A DNA stretch of 12,921 nucleotides from Bacteroidota bacterium. Lineage in GTDB: Bacteria; Bacteroidota; Bacteroidia; Sphingobacteriales; Sphingobacteriaceae. The stretch spans positions 1 to 12,921 of the forward strand of contig JABDEQ010000069.1 of the NCBI GenBank assembly GCA_013286985.1, written 5' to 3'. Each line of letters starts with the position of its first letter. Within the stretch, counting starts at the first letter, position 1. Shown here in pieces: positions 1 to 8,142 of the stretch. Both the position numbers and the translations under genes were made by a program. The notes under the pieces are model-generated. The model was not told where the DNA came from and made no database searches. It saw nothing but the letters and a program-made list of their open reading frames with translations.

Positions 1-15
1 AACCGGTACTTTCAT
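1..15 (-). CDS. possible 5' end of a divergent gene (first five codons only)
   Basis: An ATG on the minus strand at 15-13 opens a frame reading Met-Lys-Val-Pro-Val before the window ends. The only support is position: a good Bacteroidota-type promoter on the minus strand (93-123) points at it, leaving a leader of roughly 70 nt, and the sequence between shows no other gene. Five codons cannot identify a product. It may equally be a chance ATG, with the true start outside the window. Confidence 0.25.
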
Positions 16-92
16 TTTCTATTGTTCGAGTTGTATTTTATTGATAATGAGGAAGTTTGTTAATTGCTTTTGATTTGATATTGAGAACATTA

Positions 93-123
93 CAAACTTA
101 ATTTACCCGCGCAACATAATCAA
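93..123 (-). promoter_or_regulatory. Bacteroidota-type promoter reading left, out of the window
   Basis: On the minus strand TTG (123-121) is followed after 20 nt by TAAGTTTG (100-93), a full match to the TAnnTTTG -7 element at the usual spacing. Transcription would start near 88 and run left. It lies back to back with the rpmH promoter, so a divergently transcribed gene beyond base 1 is likely. No expression evidence is available. Confidence 0.45.
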
Positions 124-156
124 TTAAAATTGAGTTAATAAACAAGTTAACTATTG

Positions 157-187
157 TTTGAAAAAATAAAAAAAAAGACTACATTTG
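157..187 (+). promoter_or_regulatory. rpmH promoter (Bacteroidota sigma-70 type)
   Basis: TTTG at 157-160 is followed after 19 nt by TACATTTG at 180-187, matching the Bacteroidota consensus TTTG - 19-21 nt - TAnnTTTG in every fixed position. The spacer is a long A-rich tract. Transcription should start around 192-194, giving an rpmH leader of about 35 nt. This is the strongest promoter-like sequence in the window, fitting a highly expressed ribosomal protein gene. Confidence 0.7.
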
Positions 188-227
188 CGCTCTTGTTTTT
201 AAAACGAACGAATAGAATAAAATAGCC

Positions 228-386
228 ATGAAAAGAACGTTTCAGCCCTCACAAAGGAAAAGAAGAAATAAACACGGTTTCCGTGAGCGCATGTCAACTG
301 CTAACGGCAGAAGAATATTAGCTGCAAGAAGAGCTAAAGGAAGAAAAAGATTGACAGTTTCTGACGAGCGCAGTCACAAAGCATAA
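228..386 (+). CDS. rpmH: 50S ribosomal protein L34
   Basis: This 52-residue, very basic protein is the smallest ribosomal protein of the large subunit. It begins [20 protein letters not shown] and continues with the family's [24 protein letters not shown] pattern, so the whole chain matches L34. The region before the ATG is A-rich with no strong Shine-Dalgarno, as is normal in Bacteroidota. It leads the cluster rpmH-rnpA-yidD, the widely conserved order, and has its own strong upstream promoter. A possible attenuating terminator separates it from rnpA, which would keep L34 output far above RNase P protein. Confidence 0.97.
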   Translation: MKRTFQPSQRKRRNKHGFRERMSTANGRRILAARRAKGRKRLTVSDERSHKA

Positions 387-432
387 AACTGGTTGCTTTC
401 TCCATTGAGGGGCATGGGCCGGTTATTTTTTT
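387..432 (+). terminator. possible attenuator/terminator between rpmH and rnpA
   Basis: Immediately after the rpmH stop, AACTGG (387-392) can pair with CCGGTT (419-424) with one G-U pair. TGC (394-396) with GCA (412-414) can extend the stem inward, and a run of seven T follows (426-432). The hairpin is imperfect with internal bulges. It would partly uncouple rnpA from the strong rpmH promoter, but read-through is expected because I see no good promoter directly ahead of rnpA. Confidence 0.4.
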
Positions 433-456
433 AATTTCGGTTCATATTTAGCAACA

Positions 457-840
457 ATGTATACTTTTAAAAAAGAAGAACGGTTATGTAATAAAAAGCT
501 TATTGATGAGCTTTTTCATAACGGTTCTTCTTTTTTATGTTACCCCTTCAAGGCCTCGTGGATGCTTGTCAGCGATTCACAGCAGGTTCCGGTTAAAATT
601 GTACTAGCTGTTTCAAAAAAACGCTTTAAAAAGGCTGTTGATCGTAATTTGATAAAAAGGCGCATGCGTGAGGCTTATCGGTTACATAAACAACAGTACT
701 TGTATGATCAGCTAAATTCAACCGATAAACAGATTGTATTATCATTGGGTTATATTGGAAAAGAAATTGCTCCTTTTGATTTTACCCAAAAAAAAATGCT
801 TAAGCTTTTTGCTCAACTCTGCGCCGAAATTGGTAAATGA
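457..840 (+). CDS. rnpA: ribonuclease P protein component
   Basis: This is the protein subunit of RNase P, which binds the catalytic RNA and helps it remove the 5' leader of pre-tRNAs. The 127 residues fit the family length. The hallmark RNR box is at about residues 54-75 ([20 protein letters not shown]), and the N-terminus ([18 protein letters not shown]) matches the typical RnpA opening. It follows rpmH by 70 nt, and its stop overlaps the yidD start by 4 nt (ATGA), so rnpA and yidD are probably translationally coupled. The RNA partner rnpB is not in the window. Confidence 0.95.
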   Translation: MYTFKKEERLCNKKLIDELFHNGSSFLCYPFKASWMLVSDSQQVPVKIVLAVSKKRFKKAVDRNLIKRRMREAYRLHKQQYLYDQLNSTDKQIVLSLGYIGKEIAPFDFTQKKMLKLFAQLCAEIGK

Positions 841-1079
841 AAGCTGTAGCTGATATATTAAAACTTGTAATAGGTAATATATTTATATTGCTCATTAAAA
901 TATATCAGTATTTTATTTCGCCACTTACCGGGGCATCCTGCCGCTACACCCCAACATGTTCGCAATATGGCGTTGAAGCAATCAGGAAATACGGAGCTTT
1001 TAAAGGCGGCTGGTTAACAATAAAACGAATAGCCAGTTGTAATCCATGGGGGGGCCATGGGCACGATCCGGTGCCTTAA
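837..1079 (+). CDS. yidD: membrane protein insertion efficiency factor YidD
   Basis: This small (80 aa) YidD-family protein is thought to sit at the inner face of the membrane and help YidC/Sec insert proteins. An N-terminal amphipathic or hydrophobic helix (about 8-28) is followed by the family signature: [17 protein letters not shown] at 28-44, with Cys35 and Cys41, then SCNPWGGHG with Cys68. It overlaps rnpA by 4 nt in the classical rpmH-rnpA-yidD order. yidC, next in many genomes, does not follow; tsaB does. A G7 run (1046-1052) encodes the conserved Trp-Gly-Gly stretch. Confidence 0.95.
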   Translation: MKAVADILKLVIGNIFILLIKIYQYFISPLTGASCRYTPTCSQYGVEAIRKYGAFKGGWLTIKRIASCNPWGGHGHDPVP

Positions 1080-1184
1080 ATTAAATCTCAAAGTTTCTTA
1101 GATCTTAAATATTTTGTTTTTAAATGCGGTTATATTGATAAACTAAGAGCTTAGTAAGAAGAACTAAATATAACATTAAACCAA

Positions 1185-1871
1185 ATGAGCCTAATACTAC
1201 AAATTGAAACCGCTACTACTTCATGTTCTGTTGCTATAGCCAGAGATGGGGTGGTATTGGCATATAAAGAAGCCAATCAACGTAATATTCATGCTGAGGT
1301 TATTACAAGGTTTATTGACGATATTATAACCGATGCCGCCGGAACATATAATCAGCTTGATGCTATTGCTGTTAGCTGTGGGCCGGGTTCGTATACGGGT
1401 TTAAGAATAGGCATTTCGACGGCCAAAGGACTGTGTTTTGCATTGGATAAGCCGCTCATAGCTATTGAAACCCTGGAAGCTATGGCTCATGGGGTAGAAA
1501 GCAAAGAAGCGTACAACGATAATACCTTACTTTGCCCTATGATCGATGCACGTCGCATGGAAGTATTTACAGCAGTATTTAATGTGCAGGGAGATAGGAT
1601 ACAGGCCACATCTGCCGTAATAATTGATGAAAATAGTTTTAACGATCTGTTGGCAAATAACAAAATATTGTTCTTTGGCGATGGAGCGGAAAAGTGCGAG
1701 GCTATTTTAGGTGGAAATTTAAATGCCGCCTTTTTACCCGGGTTTATAAATTCATCTACCCATTTAACTCAAAAAGCCTTTGAAAAATTCAAAAACAAAG
1801 ATTTTGAAGACGTGGCCTACTTTGAACCATATTATTTAAAAGAATTTATTGCGGGTAAAAAAGCATTGTAA
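1185..1871 (+). CDS. tsaB: tRNA N6-threonylcarbamoyladenosine synthesis protein TsaB
   Basis: TsaB is the non-catalytic dimer partner of TsaD in the complex that makes t6A at position 37 of ANN-decoding tRNAs. The 228 residues show the ASKHA-fold start (ILQIETATTSCSVAIARDG, 4-22) and the diagnostic SCGPGSYTGLRIG motif at 64-76 followed by AKGLCFALDKPL. The C-terminal half is variable, as is usual, and ends in a PYYLKEF motif (215-221). The gene sits 105 nt after yidD; I saw no clear TAnnTTTG promoter in that gap, so it may be read from upstream. It converges on the next gene with only 23 nt between the stops. Confidence 0.93.
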   Translation: MSLILQIETATTSCSVAIARDGVVLAYKEANQRNIHAEVITRFIDDIITDAAGTYNQLDAIAVSCGPGSYTGLRIGISTAKGLCFALDKPLIAIETLEAMAHGVESKEAYNDNTLLCPMIDARRMEVFTAVFNVQGDRIQATSAVIIDENSFNDLLANNKILFFGDGAEKCEAILGGNLNAAFLPGFINSSTHLTQKAFEKFKNKDFEDVAYFEPYYLKEFIAGKKAL

Positions 1872-1894
1872 ATTACTTTTTCAACAAGCCTTTA

Positions 1895-3328
1895 TTAGTT
1901 GTCTGTTTTAAATAACCTGCCCCAAATACGGCCAAGAAATCCTTTCTCGCCGGTAGGTATAGTGCTTGCATTCATGGGATGTTCCGTTACCGGACCGAAT
2001 TTTACCGAAAAGCCAAAAGTTACGCTAGCGCCGGTATAAGCTGTATTGGTTCTTATGTTTGAAGCATTGTTATTAATGGCATCATACGCAAAATGACCGG
2101 TTGAGATAAAGTCATTTGTGCCTATAAAAACCTCAAAATTTGGCGTTTTGTACATGAATTGACCACCCACAGAGAATGTTTTCAAATCATCATATGAGGT
2201 AGATAAAGTGGCAACGCAATTTCCATATTGAAATGGGTTTATTAATCCGCCAACAAAACCTGAATAAAATAGCTCTTTAGATGCAATAAGCGTAGGTGAA
2301 TATTTGAATTTATTGTCAGCATCCAGCCAGTAGCTTTTCATTACACTTATTTCGGCATGGCCATCAATTGGTGTGGTAAAAGAACCTACTGTGCCATTAT
2401 TATGCACTATTTTGTATACTGCGTTATAAATACTATCTTCTCTGGCCGGCGTCGATAAACCGTTTACCGTTTCTGTATTATTAAAGTTGTAAATGGCTGA
2501 TTGACTGCTCCAATGTATAAAGCCAAGGTCTTTTACGTTTGCTTGTATAACAAAATTATCATTGGTTTTATACATTGTTCCTATTGATATAGCTGCACCC
2601 GGATTTCTGAAAGTAGGTAAATAGTCGCGGGAAACTAAATGTCCGGGCACAAAACCTGAATAGTATGTTCCTCCAAGGGTAACGTCAGCCATATCATTCG
2701 GCTTGTCGTAGTTTACATTTGAACTCGTAATGTCTAATTTTTGATATTCAATACCAAGTAAGGCACTCAATTTAAAGCCTATAGCAAATTGCTTATTGAT
2801 TTTTTCACGATAGCTAAAACTGATTTGGTTATAGGCCTGATAATTGTAATTGCTATTAAAGACGTTTGAATAGTTTGAATTTTCAAAGCTTCCGGTTCCG
2901 TTTAAGGCGGCTATGGTTTCGTCTGTAAATAAGCCATGACCCTCAAATTTTGTTTGCGCCGAAATGCCCATCTCAACGTCGCCGTTAAAGCTCGAAAACA
3001 TCCGGAACATCAAAAAATAAACGTTAGCGTTTGTATTAGCCAAATTATTCTGGCCCTGATTTATTTTTAAAGCATCATTGTAATATTGATTCTTAAAAAA
3101 ACGACTTTTTAAAGTGGCTTGAGCATTGCCGCTTAAAAAGAAGTTTCCGCTAAAGTTTGGAATTAAAAAATTTGAGGCAAATTGTTTACTTGTGTCAAGA
3201 GTAAAAGCAGTTTGAGCAGGGTTCTCGAAAGAGTCGTATAAAGTACCTGTATTATATTGTGAAAGTGTTTGTGCAAATAATGAAGTGGTAAAAAAGAAAA
3301 AAGAAAAAACGAGTAAAATTTTTTTCAT
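1895..3328 (-). CDS. DUF5723-like outer-membrane beta-barrel candidate
   Basis: This is a 477-residue protein of unknown function. A clear Sec signal peptide (MKKILLVFSFFFFTTSLFAQ, probably cut after Ala19) is followed by an LYDSFENPAQTAF motif (31-43). The rest is rich in alternating aromatic/polar stretches with Gly and Asn, ending in a strand-like ASVTFGFSVKFGP (about 438-450), typical of Bacteroidota outer-membrane barrels. The N-terminal pattern recalls the DUF5723 family (barrel related to PorV/FadL-like proteins), a call made from memory. A basic 28-residue tail follows the last strand. It lies 108 nt downstream of another exported protein on the same strand and may be co-transcribed; a degenerate -7 (TATCTTTA, 3373-3366) could give a separate promoter. 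Confidence 0.7.
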   Translation of the reverse strand: MKKILLVFSFFFFTTSLFAQTLSQYNTGTLYDSFENPAQTAFTLDTSKQFASNFLIPNFSGNFFLSGNAQATLKSRFFKNQYYNDALKINQGQNNLANTNANVYFLMFRMFSSFNGDVEMGISAQTKFEGHGLFTDETIAALNGTGSFENSNYSNVFNSNYNYQAYNQISFSYREKINKQFAIGFKLSALLGIEYQKLDITSSNVNYDKPNDMADVTLGGTYYSGFVPGHLVSRDYLPTFRNPGAAISIGTMYKTNDNFVIQANVKDLGFIHWSSQSAIYNFNNTETVNGLSTPAREDSIYNAVYKIVHNNGTVGSFTTPIDGHAEISVMKSYWLDADNKFKYSPTLIASKELFYSGFVGGLINPFQYGNCVATLSTSYDDLKTFSVGGQFMYKTPNFEVFIGTNDFISTGHFAYDAINNNASNIRTNTAYTGASVTFGFSVKFGPVTEHPMNASTIPTGEKGFLGRIWGRLFKTDN

Positions 3329-3436
3329 AAAGTGTAGTATGCTTTTAACTGCTATTTATTTGTTTTAAAGATAAAATTCCAAACCGACTATCCGAATAAC
3401 AATGATAAATTAACTGTTTAAACGAAAAAATGGCAA

Positions 3437-5050
3437 TTATTGTTGTGATTGAGTAGCGATTTGAGATTTTAAATCGGTCGAATCTGTATTTAATTTTAAA
3501 CAAAAGTTGGTATAAAAGTTTTTATCGCCGGCACTTAGTTGAATCGATACTGCATAAAAGTCTTTTAAACTTTGTTCGGGTGATTTAAATGTTTGATAGA
3601 TAGTTGGATATAAATCTCTTTCAAGTATGGGTTGTATGTTTTTTAGGCTCAAAAAGTAAGATATATTGCTTCTTTCGGCAAGTAGATTATTGAATTGATT
3701 GTTTTGTTCATTTTTACTTAAAAACTTACGATTTATATAAATGTCATTGTAGCTTTTCAGCTCTCCATTACTGTTGGCAAAAATCAGGTAGTTGTCTATA
3801 ACTGTAAAATATGGTCGCTTAAAAGTGCTCAATGCATCTCCCAGCAAAAAGAAAGGAAGTTTTTCATAGTTTAGCTGTCCCGAGCTTTCATCACTCATGG
3901 TGCTGACAGCGCTTAACAATGATTTGATTTTTGCGCCATTCTTAACTGAAACAATAGCAAATTTTTCAAAATAACGGGTGGTTACTACGGCAAATTCGTT
4001 GGCGAGTAAATTGTTAAAATCTTTTTTGAAGCTTTTCCCTGTTTCAGCTTTTATTTTGTTTAACAATTTGTCTCTCTCGTTACCAAAACCCGCTTTTGAA
4101 TTGAAAGCAGACAGGTCCGCGGTAAATTTCAATGGATCAGACATACCAAAGTTTACGCTATATGCCGTGGTAGATGGAAATATATCTTTAAGATGGTTTA
4201 CAATGGGTTGTTGATTGATAAACAGATTCGAATACCCAATTGCCTCGTTCAGGTTAACAGCAGTTGATCCATTAAACATTAAAGCCTCGTTCCTGTAATT
4301 TAAACTTAAAGTAGCCAGGTCGGATAATATTCTTAATGTTCTTAAAATATCAGTGTTTTTATTTTGAAACAATTGATCAAGTAACGGAGATATTTGTTCG
4401 AAATTGATATACAGATTAGCCAAAGAATTGGTGCTTTGTTGCTCAGAAAGTAATTCGAATGATTTTCTGTCTTTTTTATTTTTATGATTTAAACTACTGT
4501 CAATCAAATCTTTTGAAAAACTTCCCGAAAAGATATCGTCACCTTTGCTGGTGATATAAAAACGCTTTTTTAATGAATTAATGTAGATGGTGTAACCCTG
4601 GCCTCCAGACATTTTGAGAGGTGTAACAACGAAGCCGCTATTAGGTAGTTTGCTCAGATCTTCGAGCATCGAACCATCAAAACCATTGCCTGATGATATG
4701 GTTAACATCAACCCGATATTATCCGTTTTGGAAGGATGTAAAGAGACAAAAATATTTTGCCCCGAAAAATACTTTTCTAAAGATGGATTTTGCAGTAAGA
4801 GGTTTTTTAAGGTATCTAACTCATCCAATTTTTGTTTGCCAATAATTGAAACAAACAACTTGCTGCCATTAAAAATATCATAAAACCCCTTCTCGTTATT
4901 AAACTCAAATATCAGCGCGGCATCATCGGGAATTACCTGCATAACTTTACTGGTGCGCATGCCGGGAGTGTTTAAATTTTTAAAATAAACAACGGTAGCA
5001 TACACAGTAGCCAATAAAAGAATTAGGGTAATAATAATTTGCTTCTTCAT
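3437..5050 (-). CDS. uncharacterised membrane-anchored protein, DUF3352-like N-terminus
   Basis: The 537 residues open with one hydrophobic segment (about 5-24, IIITLILLLATVYATVVYF) lacking a lipoprotein cysteine. It is therefore probably a signal anchor with the bulk in the periplasm. The following VMQVIPDDAALIFEFNNEKGF (37-57) resembles the start of DUF3352-type proteins, where this motif opens an alpha/beta repeat domain; I cannot confirm membership. The remainder is soluble-looking, rich in Ser, Asn, Lys and Leu, with no recognisable catalytic motif. Its partner downstream is the outer-membrane barrel candidate, so an envelope role is plausible but unproven. A TACCTTTG -7 element lies just ahead of the start and implies a very short leader. 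Confidence 0.65.
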   Translation of the reverse strand: MKKQIIITLILLLATVYATVVYFKNLNTPGMRTSKVMQVIPDDAALIFEFNNEKGFYDIFNGSKLFVSIIGKQKLDELDTLKNLLLQNPSLEKYFSGQNIFVSLHPSKTDNIGLMLTISSGNGFDGSMLEDLSKLPNSGFVVTPLKMSGGQGYTIYINSLKKRFYITSKGDDIFSGSFSKDLIDSSLNHKNKKDRKSFELLSEQQSTNSLANLYINFEQISPLLDQLFQNKNTDILRTLRILSDLATLSLNYRNEALMFNGSTAVNLNEAIGYSNLFINQQPIVNHLKDIFPSTTAYSVNFGMSDPLKFTADLSAFNSKAGFGNERDKLLNKIKAETGKSFKKDFNNLLANEFAVVTTRYFEKFAIVSVKNGAKIKSLLSAVSTMSDESSGQLNYEKLPFFLLGDALSTFKRPYFTVIDNYLIFANSNGELKSYNDIYINRKFLSKNEQNNQFNNLLAERSNISYFLSLKNIQPILERDLYPTIYQTFKSPEQSLKDFYAVSIQLSAGDKNFYTNFCLKLNTDSTDLKSQIATQSQQ

Positions 5051-5064
5051 TGCTGTCTGCTTTA

Positions 5065-5072
5065 CAAAGGTA
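5065..5072 (-). promoter_or_regulatory. -7 element ahead of the 537-aa membrane-anchored protein
   Basis: TACCTTTG on the minus strand (5072-5065) matches TAnnTTTG. No TTG/TTTG stands at the right distance upstream (only a T-rich stretch near 5094-5091), so this is a one-element call. The transcript would start near 5060, leaving a leader of about 10 nt. Confidence 0.35.
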
Positions 5073-5149
5073 ATCTATTTAGTGGTTCTTAAAATTGATG
5101 TTATTAACTTATTGACTGATCGCTACAGCCAACTGACAAACCTTCCCGC

Positions 5150-5157
5150 TATATTTG
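5150..5157 (+). promoter_or_regulatory. -7 element ahead of the DUF423 gene and priA
   Basis: TATATTTG at 5150-5157 matches TAnnTTTG and would start transcription around 5162-5164, about 17 nt before the DUF423 ATG. No -33 TTG is seen 19-21 nt upstream, so it is only half of a promoter. It would drive the DUF423-priA pair. Confidence 0.35.
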
Positions 5158-5179
5158 GTAACTTAGCAGCATAATATTT

Positions 5180-5572
5180 ATGAAAAGAAAAATTATAATT
5201 ACGGCGGCCATTTTTGGTGCACTGGCGGTTATAGCTGGTGCTTTTGGTGCACATGGGCTACAAGGTTTATTATCTGCAAAATACCTTGATGTATGGCATA
5301 CAGCGGTACAATACCAGTTTTATCACGTATTTGCCTTGTTATTTTTGTCCATAATTGTTACCGCAAATGACAACCTTATAAATGCCTGTTATTACCTTTT
5401 TACATGGGGGATAATATTCTTTTCGGGTTCGCTGTATTTGCTTAGTTGTAGTGAACTATTGGGTTGGGATTGGCTTATATTTATGGGGCCGGTTACACCA
5501 CTTGGTGGGCTGTTATTTATTGCAGGCTGGGTAGTATTGGGTATAGCCGCGTACAAAAATAAAATAAAATAA
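5180..5572 (+). CDS. DUF423 family small membrane protein
   Basis: This 130-residue inner-membrane protein has about four hydrophobic helices (roughly 5-27, 45-63, 68-88, 98-124). The family signature is visible near the start: FGALAVIAGAFGAHGLQ (12-28), then VWHTAVQYQFYHVFALL (38-54) with its conserved His pair. The family (YgdD/YwdK-like) is widespread, and its biochemical role is unknown to me. Its stop codon overlaps the priA start by one base (TAATG), so ribosomes probably re-initiate directly on priA and the two are expressed together. Confidence 0.9.
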   Translation: MKRKIIITAAIFGALAVIAGAFGAHGLQGLLSAKYLDVWHTAVQYQFYHVFALLFLSIIVTANDNLINACYYLFTWGIIFFSGSLYLLSCSELLGWDWLIFMGPVTPLGGLLFIAGWVVLGIAAYKNKIK

Positions 5573-8058
5573 TGTTAGAGTTTGCCCCGGCACAACATAC
5601 TGAGCGCGAAACACTTTTTGTTGAGGTAATATTGCCTTTGGCAATTGCTAAGAACTATACCTATCGTGTGCCGTATGAAATGAATAGTATGGTAATGCCT
5701 GGTAAAAGAGTTGTGGTACAATTTGGTAAAAGTAAACTTTATACTGCCATCGTTATTTCCATAGGTACGCTTGCGCCCGAAAAATACGAAGCCAAATACA
5801 TTATTGAAGTACTTGACGACCGGGCAGTTGTAACACACGAACAGTTGAATTTTTGGCAGTGGCTGGCTGAATATTATATGTGTAATGTTGGAGAGGTAAT
5901 GAATGCTGCACTTCCTTCGGCATTAAAACTGGCCAGTGAGACAAAAATTGAGTTAAATAAAGGTTTTGAATTTGATAAGTCAATTCTTCACGACAAAGAA
6001 TACCTGATTGTAGAAGCATTGGAGATTCAGCCCGAACTAACGATAAGCGACATAGCAAAGTTATTGGGACAAAAAACAGTAATGCCGATATTGAAAGGCT
6101 TATTTGAGAAAAATATTATTCATATTTCGGAGGAGGTTAGCGAACGATATAAGCCGCGCACCCGCACCTTTATTACTTTAAATCCTGTGTATAATAATCA
6201 GGATAATTTGAGGGAACTGTTTGCTATTCTGGAAAAACGTGCTCCTAAACAGGCAGACGCCGTATTGGCTTATATCAAGCTTTCCCGTCATCAAAAAACT
6301 ATCTCTAAAACCGAATTGATTGAAGAAAGCGGAGCCGGGGCTTCGAGTATAAAATCGCTGGAAGAAAAAGAGATTTTTATTGCCCAAGAAAAGAACGTTA
6401 GCAGATTGTTTTATGAAGAAGATGAAACTTTTGGCACTTTTGAGCTCAGCGAACAGCAGGCAGCTGCGTTGCAGCTGGTAAAAAAAGAATTTGAAGAAAA
6501 AGATGTGGTTTTGTTGCATGGTGTAACGTCATCCGGCAAAACACAAATATATATCAGGCTGATAGAGGAGATAATCAATACCGGCAGACAGGTACTTTAT
6601 TTGCTTCCCGAAATTGCGCTTACCACACATATTATAGAACGTTTGCGGGTATATTTTGGCGCAAATATTGGCATTTATCACTCCCGTTTTAATGATAATG
6701 AGCGTGTTGAGGTTTGGCAAAAGGTGCTTAATAACGAGTATAAAGTGGTTTTGGGAGCGCGTTCGTCTGTTTTTTTGCCTTTTAATGATTTAGGGTTGAT
6801 CATTGTTGATGAAGAACACGAAACGTCTTATAAACAATTTGACCCTGCGCCACGCTACAACGCACGTGATGCAGCAATTTTTTTAGCCAATATGCACCAG
6901 GGTAAGGTGTTGCTCGGTTCGGCAACTCCATCGTTTGAGAGTTATTACAATGCGCGTGTACACAAATATGGGTTTGCGGAGCTTTCTGAACGGTATGGAG
7001 GCGTAAAACTACCGGATATTGAGGTAGTAAGCATAGCCGAAGAAACAAAAAAGAAAACCATCCAATCGCATTTTACCAGTGTACTGATGGATAATATTAA
7101 GACCGCACTGGTTAATAAAGAACAGGTGATCTTGTTCCAAAACCGACGGGGATATGCTCCTATATTAATGTGCAAAATATGTGCTTACACACCCAAATGT
7201 ATTAATTGCGATGTAAGCTTAACTTATCATAAAAGCAGTGGTAAGTTACATTGCCATTATTGCGGATACAAAGAAGATACGCCCAATATTTGCCCGGCAT
7301 GTGGGTCAACGCATCTGGAATACAAAGGGTTTGGTACTGAAAAGGTCGAAGACGAGCTATCCGTTCTTTTGCCTGATGCCCGTATAGCTCGTATGGATTT
7401 GGATACCACTCGTTCGCGCAATTCGTTGCAAACTATTCTTAATGATCTGGAAGAAAAGAAAATAGATATTTTGGTGGGCACCCAGATGGTAGCCAAGGGT
7501 CTTGATTTTTCGGATGTAACGGTAATCGGTATTATTAATGCCGACAGTTTGTTGAAATTTCCAGATTACCGGGCAAACGAGCGAAGCTACCAGATGTTGG
7601 CGCAGGTAAGTGGCCGGGCCGGTCGTCGTGGTAAACAGGGTAAGGTGGTTATCCAAACGTACGATCCAGCACACAGGGTTATTAAACAAGTTATTGAAAA
7701 TGATTATGTGAATCTTTATCTCACAGAGATGGAGGAACGCAGAAGCTTTAAATACCCGCCATTTTATCGTATTATAAAGCTTGATGTGAAGCACAAAGAT
7801 CCTGAAATTGTGCGTAACCAGGCAAGCTATCTTGTGGGGGAGCTCCAAAAGCAATTTGGCGACCGTGTAATAGGGCCCGAGCCTCCGTTAATTAACAGGA
7901 TACGAAACTATTATATTCAAAGTATCATGTTAAAATTTGAAAAGGATGCTATCTCAGTTAATAAAGCGAAAACGATTATTCGCGATGTGATAACGCATTT
8001 TCAGACTACAAAATTGAGTAAAGGGAGTATTGTTCAGCCAGATGTTGATCCCTACTAA
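5572..8058 (+). CDS. priA: primosomal protein N' (replication restart helicase PriA)
   Basis: PriA recognises abandoned replication forks and D-loops and reloads the replisome. At 828 residues it is full length. In order: the 3'-DNA-binding domain (about 15-110), a winged-helix/linker region (about 140-285), and the superfamily 2 helicase core. The core has Walker A GVTSSGKT (317-324), the Walker B variant DEEH (413-416), and LGSATPS (448-454). Eight zinc-binding cysteines follow in four pairs (534/537, 543/546, 561/564, 574/577). Motifs V and VI are VGTQMVAKGLDF (635-646) and QVSGRAGRRG (678-687), and the C-terminal domain ends the chain. The start ATG overlaps the stop of the DUF423 gene. 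No key residue is missing. Long opposite-strand frames across it are by-products of its codon use. Confidence 0.97.
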   Translation: MLEFAPAQHTERETLFVEVILPLAIAKNYTYRVPYEMNSMVMPGKRVVVQFGKSKLYTAIVISIGTLAPEKYEAKYIIEVLDDRAVVTHEQLNFWQWLAEYYMCNVGEVMNAALPSALKLASETKIELNKGFEFDKSILHDKEYLIVEALEIQPELTISDIAKLLGQKTVMPILKGLFEKNIIHISEEVSERYKPRTRTFITLNPVYNNQDNLRELFAILEKRAPKQADAVLAYIKLSRHQKTISKTELIEESGAGASSIKSLEEKEIFIAQEKNVSRLFYEEDETFGTFELSEQQAAALQLVKKEFEEKDVVLLHGVTSSGKTQIYIRLIEEIINTGRQVLYLLPEIALTTHIIERLRVYFGANIGIYHSRFNDNERVEVWQKVLNNEYKVVLGARSSVFLPFNDLGLIIVDEEHETSYKQFDPAPRYNARDAAIFLANMHQGKVLLGSATPSFESYYNARVHKYGFAELSERYGGVKLPDIEVVSIAEETKKKTIQSHFTSVLMDNIKTALVNKEQVILFQNRRGYAPILMCKICAYTPKCINCDVSLTYHKSSGKLHCHYCGYKEDTPNICPACGSTHLEYKGFGTEKVEDELSVLLPDARIARMDLDTTRSRNSLQTILNDLEEKKIDILVGTQMVAKGLDFSDVTVIGIINADSLLKFPDYRANERSYQMLAQVSGRAGRRGKQGKVVIQTYDPAHRVIKQVIENDYVNLYLTEMEERRSFKYPPFYRIIKLDVKHKDPEIVRNQASYLVGELQKQFGDRVIGPEPPLINRIRNYYIQSIMLKFEKDAISVNKAKTIIRDVITHFQTTKLSKGSIVQPDVDPY

Positions 8059-8142
8059 TTTGGTTTTGATATTGTCTGTAGATTTTGTGTGTGCAAAAAA
8101 ATCCGGTTCAAATAATGAAAATGATGTTAGTTTTGTGCTGTA

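Noticed and set aside
1..227. Replication origin next to rpmH
   Set aside because: rpmH neighbours dnaA/oriC in many bacteria, but I found no DnaA-box cluster (TTATCCACA-like) and no dnaA or dnaN here.
1046..1052. G7 run in yidD as a phase-variation (slippage) site
   Set aside because: The run encodes the family-conserved Trp-Gly-Gly motif close to the C-terminus. Codon constraint explains it, and yidD is a housekeeping gene.
1141..1165. CTAAG-AG-CTTAG mini-palindrome ahead of tsaB
   Set aside because: The 2-nt loop and 5-bp stem are expected by chance in AT-rich DNA, and there is no accompanying promoter motif.
1872..1894. Terminator between tsaB and the DUF5723-like gene
   Set aside because: Only a 4-bp CAAC/GTTG pairing (1882-1901) with a loose loop is visible and no proper T-run follows, which is too weak to annotate.
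5575..7854. Several open frames of 63-165 codons on the minus strand within priA
   Set aside because: They oppose an intact, well-recognised helicase gene. Their products have no domain-like pattern, and no promoters or ribosome-binding sites stand out.
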